Assembly (NCBI RefSeq): GCF_025821625.1 | Contig: NZ_JACKSH010000206.1 | Coordinates: forward strand, 1 to 45,070 | Length of the DNA: 45,070 nucleotides | Direction of reading: 5' to 3' | Origin: Mycolicibacterium pyrenivorans | GTDB lineage: Bacteria > Actinomycetota > Actinomycetes > Mycobacteriales > Mycobacteriaceae | The notes under the pieces: model-generated | Told to the model about the DNA's origin: nothing | What the model saw: only the letters and a program-made list of their open reading frames with translations | Database searches by the model: none | Shown here: positions 30,998 through 39,148 of the stretch, one piece after another | Position numbering within the stretch: position 1 is the first letter of the stretch | Layout: every line of letters starts with the position of its first letter | Program-made: the position numbers and the translations under genes

Positions 30998-32635
30998 GTG
31001 GACATCGTATTAGGTGTGTCGATGACACCTACGACGGTCCGCATGGTGCTGGTCGAGGGCGAAAAGGCCGACGGCGTCACCGTCGACCATGACGTCTTCG
31101 ACGTTGCTTCCGCAGAGGGCTCAGCAAACGTCGCGGACCAAGTTGTCGCGGCGGTTCTTGGCACCAAGGAGAGCGCACAGACCGGCGGTCATCACCTCAA
31201 GTCCATCGGCGTCACGTGGAGTGATCACGCCGAAGCCGCCGCTCTGCGCGATGCGCTGGCCGCCCAGGGCATCGACGACGTCATGCTCGTCTCCGAGGGG
31301 CACGCCGCCGCGTCGCTGGCGCAGGCCGTCGGACGCGCGGTCGGATACGACACCACCGCGCTGCTGTTCGTGAATCGGGACACCGCGACGCTGTCGGTCG
31401 TGCAGACCGACGACGGCTCGGTGGTCAAGGTGCTCAGCCGCACCCTGCACAGCGCGGACGCGATGGCCGTCCTCACGGAGATGGCCGAAGCGGTCGCCGC
31501 CCAGGACGCCCCGCCGCAGGGCATGTTCGTCGTCGGCGCCGGTGTCGACGTCAGCTCGGTGAAGGCGCACCTCGAGCACCTCGTCTCCCTGCCGGTCAAT
31601 GCCCCCGACGATGCGGAGCTGGCGCTGGCCCGCGGCGCCGCGCTGGCGTCGGCCGCCGCACCCGCCTTCGAGGCGTCGACCGTCGGCCTGGCGTACTCCC
31701 AGGACCCCGACGGCACCACCGCCGGCTCGGTGTTCGCCGGCCTGGCCGGATCCGCGACGCAGCTGGCGCCGGTGCAGGCCGCGGCCGCCGACGACGTGGT
31801 CGACGAGTTCGCGATGACCCAGGCCCGGCCGGTCGAGGAGGAGCGCAAGCCGTTCCTGCTCGTCGGTAGCGCGCTGACGTCGGTGTTCGTGATCGGTGTT
31901 GTGGCGCTGGTCATCTCGTTGGCGATCAGCATCCGGCCGACCGCCGACCAACGCCCGAGCCCGGCCGAGGCCGTCATCGTTCCCAGCAGTCAGGTTCCGG
32001 CTCCGGCGCCGGTCCAGGAGGCCCGGCAGCCGGTCGACCCGCCGTCGGCGGAGACCATCAAACCGCCGGTCCCCGTCGTGCAGCAGGCACCTGCGCAGAC
32101 GCCGCGGACCGTCTTCGTGGAGCAGGCGCCCGCACCTGCCGCACCCGCCCCGGCTCCAGCGCCCGCCGCCCCTGCGCCGGCTCCCGCTCCGGTGGCGCCG
32201 CCCCCGGTGGTCGCGCCTCCCGTGGTGGTGCCGCCGCCGGTGATCGTGGTGCCGCGGCAGTACCCGCGGTGGACGCCACCGAGGGCCACGTACACGGTTC
32301 CGCCGCCGACCAAGACGCAGGTGCCCGACGAGCCGGACACGCCGTGGACGCCGCCGTGGGACCCGCCGGACAAGCCGGACAAGCCGGACTACCCGACGGT
32401 GCCGCAGATTCCACAGCCTCAGCAACCGCAGTGGCCGCAGTATCCGGGTAGCGGTTCCAGCGGCGGCTCCGGCGCGAGCGGAGGCTCCGGCGCGAGCGGC
32501 GGTTCGGGCTCGTCCGGCGGTAGCGGATCCCGTGACTCGGGTTCCTCGCGCGGTGGTTCGAGCTCCGGGGTTCCCGGCGACATCAACGGCGACGGGTGCT
32601 TCCTGGTGTTCTGCGCTCCCGGCGGCGGTCGCTAG
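30998..32635 (+). CDS. DUF7159-type protein: actin-like head, one TM, Pro- and Gly/Ser-rich tail
   Basis: A 545-residue mycobacterial protein. GTG 30998 follows a strong GGAGGGG (30988-30994), which decides the start: VDIVLGVSMTPTTVRMVLVEGE. Residues 1-280 look like an actin/Hsp70-type ATPase relic, with ALLFVNRDTATLSVVQTDD and MFVVGAGVDVSSVKAHLEHLV. A membrane helix (SVFVIGVVALVISLAISI) lies near residue 300. The rest is Pro/Ala-rich (many PAPAP repeats), Trp/Pro/Lys-rich, then Gly/Ser repeats, and ends VPGDINGDGCFLVFCAPGG, a calcium-loop-like DxNxDG segment with two Cys. The design parallels the Rv0312-like protein at 10.7 kb. I know no function; an envelope scaffold is a guess. Confidence 0.82.
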   Translation: MDIVLGVSMTPTTVRMVLVEGEKADGVTVDHDVFDVASAEGSANVADQVVAAVLGTKESAQTGGHHLKSIGVTWSDHAEAAALRDALAAQGIDDVMLVSEGHAAASLAQAVGRAVGYDTTALLFVNRDTATLSVVQTDDGSVVKVLSRTLHSADAMAVLTEMAEAVAAQDAPPQGMFVVGAGVDVSSVKAHLEHLVSLPVNAPDDAELALARGAALASAAAPAFEASTVGLAYSQDPDGTTAGSVFAGLAGSATQLAPVQAAAADDVVDEFAMTQARPVEEERKPFLLVGSALTSVFVIGVVALVISLAISIRPTADQRPSPAEAVIVPSSQVPAPAPVQEARQPVDPPSAETIKPPVPVVQQAPAQTPRTVFVEQAPAPAAPAPAPAPAAPAPAPAPVAPPPVVAPPVVVPPPVIVVPRQYPRWTPPRATYTVPPPTKTQVPDEPDTPWTPPWDPPDKPDKPDYPTVPQIPQPQQPQWPQYPGSGSSGGSGASGGSGASGGSGSSGGSGSRDSGSSRGGSSSGVPGDINGDGCFLVFCAPGGGR

Positions 32636-32694
32636 CATTCGTCACCTGCCGTTGGCCTGGCGCTCGGTGTCACGTAGCGACTAGCTCATCCTGG

Positions 32695-32710
32695 CTGCCT
32701 ATAGAGGCAG
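32695..32710. promoter_or_regulatory. -10 element inside a 6-bp palindrome at the udgA start
   Basis: CTGCCT (32695-32700), ATAG, AGGCAG (32705-32710) form an inverted repeat one base before the ATG at 32712. TATAGA at 32700-32705 is a good -10, predicting transcription starting at or next to the ATG, so a leaderless mRNA. No Shine-Dalgarno is present, consistent with that. The palindrome centred on the -10 could be an operator. Confidence 0.5.
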
Positions 32711-32711
32711 T

Positions 32712-34052
32712 ATGCGATGCACGGTCTTCGGTACGGGATACCTCGGCGCGACGCACGCGGTGGGGATGGCCGAATCGGGCCATGACGTCATCGGCGTGGA
32801 CATCGACCCCGGCAAGATCGCCAAGCTCTCCGGCGGCGACGTGCCGTTCTATGAGCCCGGACTTCGAGAGATGCTGCAGCGCAACATCGACGAAGGCAGG
32901 TTGCGCTTCACCACCGACTATGCCGAGGCCGCGGAGTTCGCCGACGTGCACTTCCTCGGCGTGGGCACCCCGCAGAAGAAGGGTGAATACGGCGCCGATC
33001 TGCGCCATGTGTACGCCGTGGTCGACACGTTGGTGCCCCTGCTGCGACGGCCGGCAGTCATCGTGGGCAAGTCGACCGTGCCGGTGGGCACCGCGGCTGA
33101 CCTGTGCGCCCGCGCCGGACGGCTCGCCCCCGAGGGCGTCACCGTCGAGGTGGCCTGGAATCCGGAGTTCCTGCGCGAGGGGTTCGCCATCCAGGACACC
33201 CTGCACCCAGATCGCATTGTCCTTGGGGTGCAGCGCGATTCGGTGCTGGCCGAGGAGGCGATCCGCGCCCTCTACGCCCCACTGCTCGACGAGGGGGTGC
33301 CCTTCCTGCTGACCGACCTGCAGACCGCCGAGCTCGTCAAGGTGTCGGCGAATGCGTTCCTGGCGACGAAGATCTCGTTCATCAACGCGATCTCGGAGGT
33401 GTGCGAAGCAGTCGACGCCGACGTCACCCTGCTGGCCGACGCGCTGGGCTACGACGCCCGCATCGGCAGGAGATTCCTCAACGCCGGTCTCGGGTTCGGC
33501 GGCGGCTGCCTGCCCAAGGACATCCGCGCGTTCATGGCCCGCGCCGGCGAACTCGGCGCCAACCATGCGCTGACGTTCCTGCGGGAGGTGGACAGCATCA
33601 ACATGCGCCGCCGGGTCAAGATGGTGGAACTGGCGACCAGGGCGTGCGGTGGCTCGCTGCTGGGCGCGAACGTGGCCGTCCTCGGCGCGGCCTTCAAGCC
33701 CGAATCCGACGACGTGCGCGACTCACCCGCGCTCAACGTCGCCGGGATGCTCCAGCTCAACGGCGCGACCGTCAACGTCTACGACCCCAAGGCGATGGAC
33801 AACTCGCGGCTGGTGTTCCCCACCCTGAACTATTCGACGTCCGCCGTGGAGGCCTGCGACCGGGCCGACGCGGTGCTGGTGCTCACCGAATGGAACGAGT
33901 TCGTCGGGCTGCAACCCGAAACACTGGCCGGCATCGTGAACGCCAAAGTCGTTGTCGACGGGCGTAATTGCCTCGATGCCGAGCTGTGGCGGCGGGCAGG
34001 CTGGCGGGTGCACGCGCTGGGCCGGGGGGAAGGCGCACCGTCGGCGGCGTAG
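32712..34052 (+). CDS. udgA: UDP-glucose 6-dehydrogenase
   Basis: A 446-residue enzyme that oxidises UDP-glucose twice with NAD+ to UDP-glucuronate, a precursor for uronate-containing envelope glycans. The Rossmann motif is CTVFGTGYLGATHAVG, with the acidic GVDIDPGKI following. Catalytic elements are GKSTVPVGTA, EFLREGFAIQD, and the nucleophilic Cys in GFGGGCLPKDIRAF near residue 264. The C-terminal UDP-binding domain has VAVLGAAFKPESDDVRDSP and ADAVLVLTEWNEF. Rv0322 (about 443 aa) is the M. tuberculosis counterpart, also after dcd. It probably starts a transcript with DUF1330 and CYP140 (spacing 10 bases, then overlap). Confidence 0.94.
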   Translation: MRCTVFGTGYLGATHAVGMAESGHDVIGVDIDPGKIAKLSGGDVPFYEPGLREMLQRNIDEGRLRFTTDYAEAAEFADVHFLGVGTPQKKGEYGADLRHVYAVVDTLVPLLRRPAVIVGKSTVPVGTAADLCARAGRLAPEGVTVEVAWNPEFLREGFAIQDTLHPDRIVLGVQRDSVLAEEAIRALYAPLLDEGVPFLLTDLQTAELVKVSANAFLATKISFINAISEVCEAVDADVTLLADALGYDARIGRRFLNAGLGFGGGCLPKDIRAFMARAGELGANHALTFLREVDSINMRRRVKMVELATRACGGSLLGANVAVLGAAFKPESDDVRDSPALNVAGMLQLNGATVNVYDPKAMDNSRLVFPTLNYSTSAVEACDRADAVLVLTEWNEFVGLQPETLAGIVNAKVVVDGRNCLDAELWRRAGWRVHALGRGEGAPSAA

Positions 34053-34062
34053 CGTCGCGGCC

Positions 34063-34386
34063 ATGACCGTGTACGCGCTGAACTTGTTCGACATCGCCGA
34101 TCCCGACGAGTACCTGGCGTATTCGAGGCGCTCGCCGAAGGAGGTCGCGCAGCACGGCGGCCGCGTCGTCGCGCTCGGACAGTTCCGCGAGTCGGTCACC
34201 GGCGACATCGAACCGCGTACCGTGCTGATCCTCGTCGAGTGGGATTCCAAGGACGCGTTCGACAGCTACCGAAACGATCCGGACCTGGCCGACCTGCACG
34301 CCCATCGGGAGAACGGCTCGTCGTCCTACATCTGGCATCTCTTCGACTCGTTGGCCGATCTGCGGCCCCTGCTTAAACTCGTCTGA
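34063..34386 (+). CDS. DUF1330 domain protein
   Basis: A 107-residue ferredoxin-like (dimeric alpha-beta barrel) protein. The opening VYALNLFDIADPDEYLAYSRRSP and the core ILVEWDSKDAFDSYRNDPDLADLHAHR are the DUF1330 signature. Such small proteins resemble EthD or monooxygenase-like domains, but no biochemical role is established. It starts 10 bases after udgA, and its TGA overlaps the CYP140 ATG by one base (TGATG), so the two are translationally coupled. That suggests a shared function with the P450, for example handling an oxidised product; this is inference. Confidence 0.82.
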   Translation: MTVYALNLFDIADPDEYLAYSRRSPKEVAQHGGRVVALGQFRESVTGDIEPRTVLILVEWDSKDAFDSYRNDPDLADLHAHRENGSSSYIWHLFDSLADLRPLLKLV

Positions 34387-35717
34387 TGGCAGTTGATCTG
34401 CGCCAGCGAGTCCGGTGGCTGGCCCTGCACGGCGTGATCCGCGGGATGTCCAAGATCGGCACCCGGCGCGGCGGGGACCCGCAGGCCCGGCTGATCTCCG
34501 ACCCGGACGTCCGCGCCGATCCCGCCGCGTTCGCCGACGAACTGCGCGACCGGGGCCCGCTCATCCGGTGCCGCGCGGTCCTGCTGACCTTCGACCATCA
34601 GGTGGCAGGCGAGCTGCTGCGGTCCGACGACTTCCACGTCTCGGCGCTCGGGTCCGGCCTGCCCCAGCCGCTGCGCTGGATCAACCGCAAAACCCACCCC
34701 GACCTGTTGCACCCCATCGAGCCGCCGTCGCTGCTGTCGATCGAACCGCCCGACCACACCCGCTGCCGCAAGCTGGTGTCCTCGGTGTTCACCCCACGGG
34801 CGGTCGCCGCGCTGCGCGACCGCGTCCAACAGACCGCCGACCAGCTGCTCGACGGCCTCGACGGGGAATCCGGCCCGGTCGACGTGGTTGCGCGGTACTG
34901 CTCCCAGCTGCCGGTCGCGGTGATCAGCGACATCCTCGGCGTGCCCGAGCGCGACCGCCAGCACATCCTGCACTTCGGGGAACTCGGGGCGCCCAGCCTC
35001 GACATCGGGCTGTCCTGGCAGCAGTACATGCAGGTGCACCGCGGCCTCGTCGGCTTCAACAACTGGCTGGGCGAGCACCTGCAGCAGTTGCGCCGCAACC
35101 CCGGCGACGACCTGATGAGCCAGCTGATCCAGGCCAGCCAGGACTCCGACGAAGGCGCCCGGCTGACGGAACGCGAACTGCAGGCCACTGCGGGCCTGGT
35201 GCTGGCCGCGGGGTTCGAGACCACCGTGAACCTGCTGGGCAACGGCATCCGCATGCTGCTCGACACCCCCGAGCATCTGCAGACGCTGTCGTCGCGCCCG
35301 GAGCTGTGGCCGACCGCGGTCGAAGAGATCCTGCGGCTCGACTCTCCGGTGCAGATGAGCGCACGCATCGCCCGCAGGGACGTCGAGGTCGCAGGCACCG
35401 CGGTGAAGCGCGGTGAACTGGTCATCATCCACCTCGCCGGGGCCAACCGTGACCCCAAGGTGTTCGACGATCCGCACCGCTTCGACATCGAGCGGGAGAA
35501 TGCCGGCAAGCACCTTTCGTTCTCGGCCGGCAGGCACTTCTGCCTGGGTGCCGCGCTGGCCCGCGCCGAGGGCGAGGTGGGGCTGCGGACGTTCTTCGAG
35601 CGCTATCCCGACGCTCGGCTGGCCGGCGCCGGCAGCCGGCGCGACACCCGGGTACTGCGGGGTTGGTCAACCTTGCCGATCACGCTTGGAAAGACGCGCG
35701 CCGCGATAGGTTCATGA
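34386..35717 (+). CDS. cyp140: Cytochrome P450, CYP140A family
   Basis: A 443-residue soluble bacterial P450. The I-helix oxygen-binding motif is LAAGFETTVNLLGN, the ExxR motif is VEEILRLDSP, and the heme-Cys loop is FSAGRHFCLGAALARAEGE. The sequence closely matches what I recall of M. tuberculosis CYP140A1 (Rv1880c): RWLALHGVIRG at the start, EPPDHTRCRK, CSQLPVAVISDILGVPE, and RDTRVLRGWSTLP at the end. The physiological substrate of CYP140 is unknown. It is coupled to the DUF1330 gene by a one-base overlap and to the next gene by one spacer base. In M. tuberculosis the gene lies elsewhere, so the neighbourhood differs. Confidence 0.93.
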   Translation: MAVDLRQRVRWLALHGVIRGMSKIGTRRGGDPQARLISDPDVRADPAAFADELRDRGPLIRCRAVLLTFDHQVAGELLRSDDFHVSALGSGLPQPLRWINRKTHPDLLHPIEPPSLLSIEPPDHTRCRKLVSSVFTPRAVAALRDRVQQTADQLLDGLDGESGPVDVVARYCSQLPVAVISDILGVPERDRQHILHFGELGAPSLDIGLSWQQYMQVHRGLVGFNNWLGEHLQQLRRNPGDDLMSQLIQASQDSDEGARLTERELQATAGLVLAAGFETTVNLLGNGIRMLLDTPEHLQTLSSRPELWPTAVEEILRLDSPVQMSARIARRDVEVAGTAVKRGELVIIHLAGANRDPKVFDDPHRFDIERENAGKHLSFSAGRHFCLGAALARAEGEVGLRTFFERYPDARLAGAGSRRDTRVLRGWSTLPITLGKTRAAIGS

Positions 35718-35718
35718 C

Positions 35719-36465
35719 GTGGACTTCCGAGCAGCCCTGCTCGAGCAGACTCGAGCATTCGGTGAACTGATCAGGTCGGCAGACCCCGCGACACCCGTTC
35801 CGACGTGCGGCGAGTGGACCCTCAAAGATCTCTTCCGTCACGTGGGACGCGGAAACCGTTGGGCCGCACAGATCGTCATCGAACACCGCAACCAGCCGCT
35901 GGACCCGCGTGACGTACACGACGGCAAACCGCCCGACGACATCGACGCCGCGATCGACTGGCTCAACCGCGGCGCGGAACTGATGGTGGACGCGGTCAAC
36001 CGGGTCGGTGCCGACGCCCGGGTGTGGACGTTCCTGGGCCCGCGGCCCGCGGGATGGTGGATCCGTCGACGGCTGCACGAGGCGACCGTGCACCGCGCCG
36101 ATGCGGCGCTGGCCCTGGGGTCCGAGTTCGAGCTGTCACCGGAACTGGCCGGCGATGCGCTCAGCGAGTGGCTCGAGCGGGTGTGCTACGACAAACGGCA
36201 CCCCGTCGTGCTGGACCCCGGACAGTCCATCCACTTCCACGCCACCGAGGAGAAGCTGGGGCCCACGGGGGAGTGGACCGTCGTCCACGACGACGACGGC
36301 GTGTGGTGGTCGCACAGCCACAGCAAAGGCAGTGTGGCGCTGCGCGGCCCCGTCACCGAGCTCCTGCTGGCCACCGTCCGGCGCAAGACCGCGGCCGAGG
36401 CCGGTCTCGAGGTGTTCGGCGACACCGCCGTCTGGGACGCCTGGCTGAACAGCACGCCGTACTGA
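35719..36465 (+). CDS. Maleylpyruvate isomerase-family mycothiol-dependent-type protein
   Basis: A 248-residue DinB-like four-helix protein. It opens with VDFRAALLEQTRAFGELIRSAD, followed by PVPTCGEWTLKDLFRHVGRGNRW, the family's CxxWxxxDLxxHxxxxxRW segment with the metal-binding His. RRRLHEATVHRADAALALG supplies the second metal site (HEATVHRAD), and the C-terminal half contains a SCP2-like domain (VTELLLATVRRKTA). Members use mycothiol with a divalent metal for isomerisation or detoxification. It begins one base after CYP140, so it might process an electrophile made by the P450; the link is inferred. The start is GTG. Confidence 0.88.
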   Translation: MDFRAALLEQTRAFGELIRSADPATPVPTCGEWTLKDLFRHVGRGNRWAAQIVIEHRNQPLDPRDVHDGKPPDDIDAAIDWLNRGAELMVDAVNRVGADARVWTFLGPRPAGWWIRRRLHEATVHRADAALALGSEFELSPELAGDALSEWLERVCYDKRHPVVLDPGQSIHFHATEEKLGPTGEWTVVHDDDGVWWSHSHSKGSVALRGPVTELLLATVRRKTAAEAGLEVFGDTAVWDAWLNSTPY

Positions 36466-36469
36466 GGGT

Positions 36470-36518
36470 GGCACTTCGTCGGAGACGAACATGGGGCACT
36501 TCGTCGGAGACGAACATG
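36470..36518. repeat. Two tandem 24-bp copies, each a hairpin
   Basis: The unit begins GGCACTTCGTCGGAGACGAA and ends CATG; copies lie at 36470-36493 and 36495-36518, one base apart and identical. Each holds TTCGTC-GGA-GACGAA, a 6-bp stem with a 3-base loop. It fills most of the 70 bases between the mycothiol-type gene and the SnoaL-like gene. It may be a dispersed mycobacterial repeat or a double operator/terminator. Confidence 0.75.
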
Positions 36519-36535
36519 TGGCGTAGTTTCGCGGC

Positions 36536-36904
36536 ATGACCACTTCGGAGATGGCCACCGTCCTCGCCTGGCACGACGCCCTCAACGCCGGCGACCTGGA
36601 CACTCTGTTGACGCTGTCCAGCGATGACATCGAGATCGGTGACGCCGCAGGCGCCGCCCAGGGGCACGCCGCCCTGCGCGAGTGGGCGCAGGCGCTCGAC
36701 GTCAAGGCCGAGCCCGGGCGGATCTACGTCAACGACGGGGTCGTCGTCGTCGAACAGCGGATCATCTCCGTCACCGGGGAAGAAGGAACGGCGGCCTCGG
36801 CGTTTCGGGTGGTCCGTGACCACGTCACCTCGATGTTCCGGCACGACGACCTGGCCACCGCGCTGGCCGCCACCGAACTGACCGAAGCGGACCTGACCGG
36901 CTGA
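36536..36904 (+). CDS. SnoaL-like (NTF2 fold) small protein
   Basis: A 122-residue NTF2-like protein: VLAWHDALNAGDLDTLLTLSSDDIEIG is the classic opening helix and first strands, then GHAALREWAQAL, and beta strands GRIYVNDGVVVVEQRIIS and SAFRVVRDHVTSMFRHDDL. The pocket could bind a small hydrophobic ligand or polyketide-like substrate, but no catalytic set is evident. Its stop overlaps the rmlA ATG by one base (TGATG), so it is coupled to nucleotide-sugar synthesis, which is an odd pairing. The upstream 70 bases hold the tandem hairpin repeat. Confidence 0.82.
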   Translation: MTTSEMATVLAWHDALNAGDLDTLLTLSSDDIEIGDAAGAAQGHAALREWAQALDVKAEPGRIYVNDGVVVVEQRIISVTGEEGTAASAFRVVRDHVTSMFRHDDLATALAATELTEADLTG

Positions 36905-37767
36905 TGCGGGGGATCATCCTGGCCGGCGGATCGGGCACCCGGCTGTACCCGATCACGATGGGTGTGAGCAAGCAGTTGGTCCCCGTCTACGACAAGCCGC
37001 TGATCTATTACCCGCTGTCCACGCTGATGATGGCGGGCATCCGCGACATCCTGGTGATCACGACGGCGCGCGACGCGTCGGGCTTTCACCGGTTGCTGGG
37101 TGACGGCTCCGATTTCGGTGTCAATCTGACCTACGCGGTTCAGGACGAACCCGACGGCCTCGCGCAGGCGTTCGTGATCGGCGCCTCCCACATCGGGTCG
37201 GATTCGGTAGCACTGGTGTTGGGCGACAACATCTTCTACGGTCCGGGGTTGGGAACCAGCCTGAGCCGATTCCAGAACGTCAGCGGTGCAGCGATTTTCG
37301 CGTACTGGGTGGCCAATCCGTCGGCGTACGGTGTCGTCGAGTTCGCCGCCGACGGCACGGCGCTGTCGCTGGAGGAGAAGCCGAAGACACCCAAGTCGCA
37401 CTACGCGGTGCCGGGCCTGTACTTCTACGACAACGACGTCGTGGACATCGCACGGTCGCTGCGCAAGTCGGCCCGCGGAGAGTACGAGATCACCGAGATC
37501 AACCAGACATACCTCAACCAGGGCAGGTTGGCCGTCGAGGTGCTCGCCCGCGGCACCGCCTGGCTCGACACGGGGACCTTCGACTCACTGCTGGACGCCA
37601 GCGACTACGTGCGCACCATCGAGCGCAGGCAGGGGCTCAAGATCAGCGTGCCCGAGGAGGTCGCCTGGCGGGTCGGCTTCATCGACGACGACGCGCTCGC
37701 CGCCCGCGCGCAGACCCTGCTCAAGTCCGGTTACGGGGCGTATCTGCTGGAGTTGCTGGAGCGCTAG
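36904..37767 (+). CDS. rmlA: Glucose-1-phosphate thymidylyltransferase
   Basis: A 287-residue enzyme making dTDP-glucose from glucose 1-phosphate and dTTP, the first step of dTDP-rhamnose synthesis; rhamnose links arabinogalactan to peptidoglycan in mycobacteria. The nucleotide-binding signature is LAGGSGTRLYPITMG followed by SKQLVPVYDKPLIYYPLS; the metal-binding Asp is in ALVLGDNIFYG; and AYGVVEFAADG, SLEEKPKTPKSHYAVPGLYF and EITEINQTYL complete the fold. Length equals M. tuberculosis RmlA (Rv0334, 288 aa). It is coupled to the SnoaL-like gene and ends in a 4-base overlap with the convergent YibE/F gene. Confidence 0.96.
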   Translation: MRGIILAGGSGTRLYPITMGVSKQLVPVYDKPLIYYPLSTLMMAGIRDILVITTARDASGFHRLLGDGSDFGVNLTYAVQDEPDGLAQAFVIGASHIGSDSVALVLGDNIFYGPGLGTSLSRFQNVSGAAIFAYWVANPSAYGVVEFAADGTALSLEEKPKTPKSHYAVPGLYFYDNDVVDIARSLRKSARGEYEITEINQTYLNQGRLAVEVLARGTAWLDTGTFDSLLDASDYVRTIERRQGLKISVPEEVAWRVGFIDDDALAARAQTLLKSGYGAYLLELLER

Positions 37768-38993
37768 GCCCGACGTGCGCCGGGCGGCGTCGCGAGCACC
37801 GCGGCGATGCCCGTGGTCAGCGGCACCGACAGCGCCAACGCGATACCTCCCACCGCCGAGCGGGCGATCTCGATGGCCACGCTCTCGCTGGTGAGCACGT
37901 CACCGAGCGAGCGATTGGCGACGCTGAACAGCAGCAGCAGAGGTAATGCGCTGCCCGCATAGGCCAGCACCAGGGTGTAGACCGTGCTGGCGATGTGGTC
38001 GCGGCCGACCCGCATGGCGCCGACGAAGATGTTGCGGCGGCTGCTCTGCTCGATCCCGGCGAGTTCGAACACCGTCGACGCCTGGGTGACCGTGACGTCG
38101 TTGAGCACACCGAGCGAGCCGATGATGAAGCCCGCCAGCAGCAGGCCGGTGATCGACACATTCCCCAGATAGGCGGCGACCTCGTTGTTCTGGTCCTCGG
38201 ACAGGCCGGTGAGATGGGTCAGTTCGATTGCCCCCCAGGACAGCACCGCGGCGAGCAGCAGGGAGGCCAGGGTCCCCAGCAGGGCCGCGCTGGTCCGCAG
38301 GCTCACGCCGTGCGCGAGGTAGATCACCGCGTACAGGATGGCCGCGGACGCCACCACCGCGACCGGTACGGCCGGGGCGCCGTCGCGCAGCGCCGGTAGC
38401 AGGAACACGACCAGCACCCCGAACGCGATGACGATGCCGACCAGCGCGCGAAGACCGCGCCACCGGGCCACCGCGACGATCACCACCGCGAACACCGCGG
38501 CCAGCGCGGCCAGCGGCCACGTTCGCTCGTAGTCGTAGAAGGCGTAGCTGGTGGCGCCGACGTCGTCGACCTGGCGGCTGATGCGGATGTCGTCACCGAC
38601 GGCCAGGACGGGCTGGCCGGGCCCGCCGCTGAACTCCAGCAGGGTATTGGCGCCCTGGTTGGGCCCGGAATCGATCGCCACGAGCACGTGGACGCATGCA
38701 GCGGCCTCACCCTGGCCCCGATCCGGGTCCGCGGTGAGCACCGCGCCTGCCGATGGGCTCCCGCACACCGCGGCGCTGCTGGACAACACGTGACCGGACT
38801 CGGTGGTCACCGCGCCGCCCGCGGCGTTCTGGAACGGCAACGGGATGTCCGCCCGCTGCGCGGTGGGCCACAACAGCGCCGCACCGATCAGCACGGCGAC
38901 GCCGCAGGCGGTCAGCAGGCCGACGACGATCTTGGCCGCGAGCGGACCCAGCGGCGACGGGCCGTCCAGCGAATGCGAATGTGAGTGCGCCAC
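37764..38993 (-). CDS. YibE/F family membrane protein
   Basis: A 409-residue integral membrane protein. GTG 38993 gives VAHSHSHSLDGPSPLGPLAAK, a His-rich cytoplasmic start before the first helix (VVGLLTACGVAVLIGAALLW). A soluble extracytoplasmic part with a VLTADPDRG segment follows (about 50-150), including two Cys. Then about seven membrane helices and the YibE/F signature segments LAHGVSLRTSAALLGTLASLLLAAVLSW and VSITGLLLAGFIIGSLGVLNDVTVTQASTV, and NIFVGAMRVGRDHIASTVYTLVLAYAGSALP. The family has no assigned function; the His-rich tail could bind metal. It converges on rmlA with a 4-base overlap and has its own promoter region upstream (38994-39148). Confidence 0.88.
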   Translation of the reverse strand: MAHSHSHSLDGPSPLGPLAAKIVVGLLTACGVAVLIGAALLWPTAQRADIPLPFQNAAGGAVTTESGHVLSSSAAVCGSPSAGAVLTADPDRGQGEAAACVHVLVAIDSGPNQGANTLLEFSGGPGQPVLAVGDDIRISRQVDDVGATSYAFYDYERTWPLAALAAVFAVVIVAVARWRGLRALVGIVIAFGVLVVFLLPALRDGAPAVPVAVVASAAILYAVIYLAHGVSLRTSAALLGTLASLLLAAVLSWGAIELTHLTGLSEDQNNEVAAYLGNVSITGLLLAGFIIGSLGVLNDVTVTQASTVFELAGIEQSSRRNIFVGAMRVGRDHIASTVYTLVLAYAGSALPLLLLFSVANRSLGDVLTSESVAIEIARSAVGGIALALSVPLTTGIAAVLATPPGARRA

Positions 38994-39148
38994 CCGGACA
39001 GGGTAGAGGTCGGTCCTTGGACTCCCGAGGCCACGCGACGGTCTGGCCTCAGCGCGGTGGCCGGATCCCTGCCCCTGCTCCGTCGAAACTGAACTTGTGC
39101 GCGAACTTTCACCCAGGAGTCGAGCAGAACTTCAGATTCGGCGGGCAC

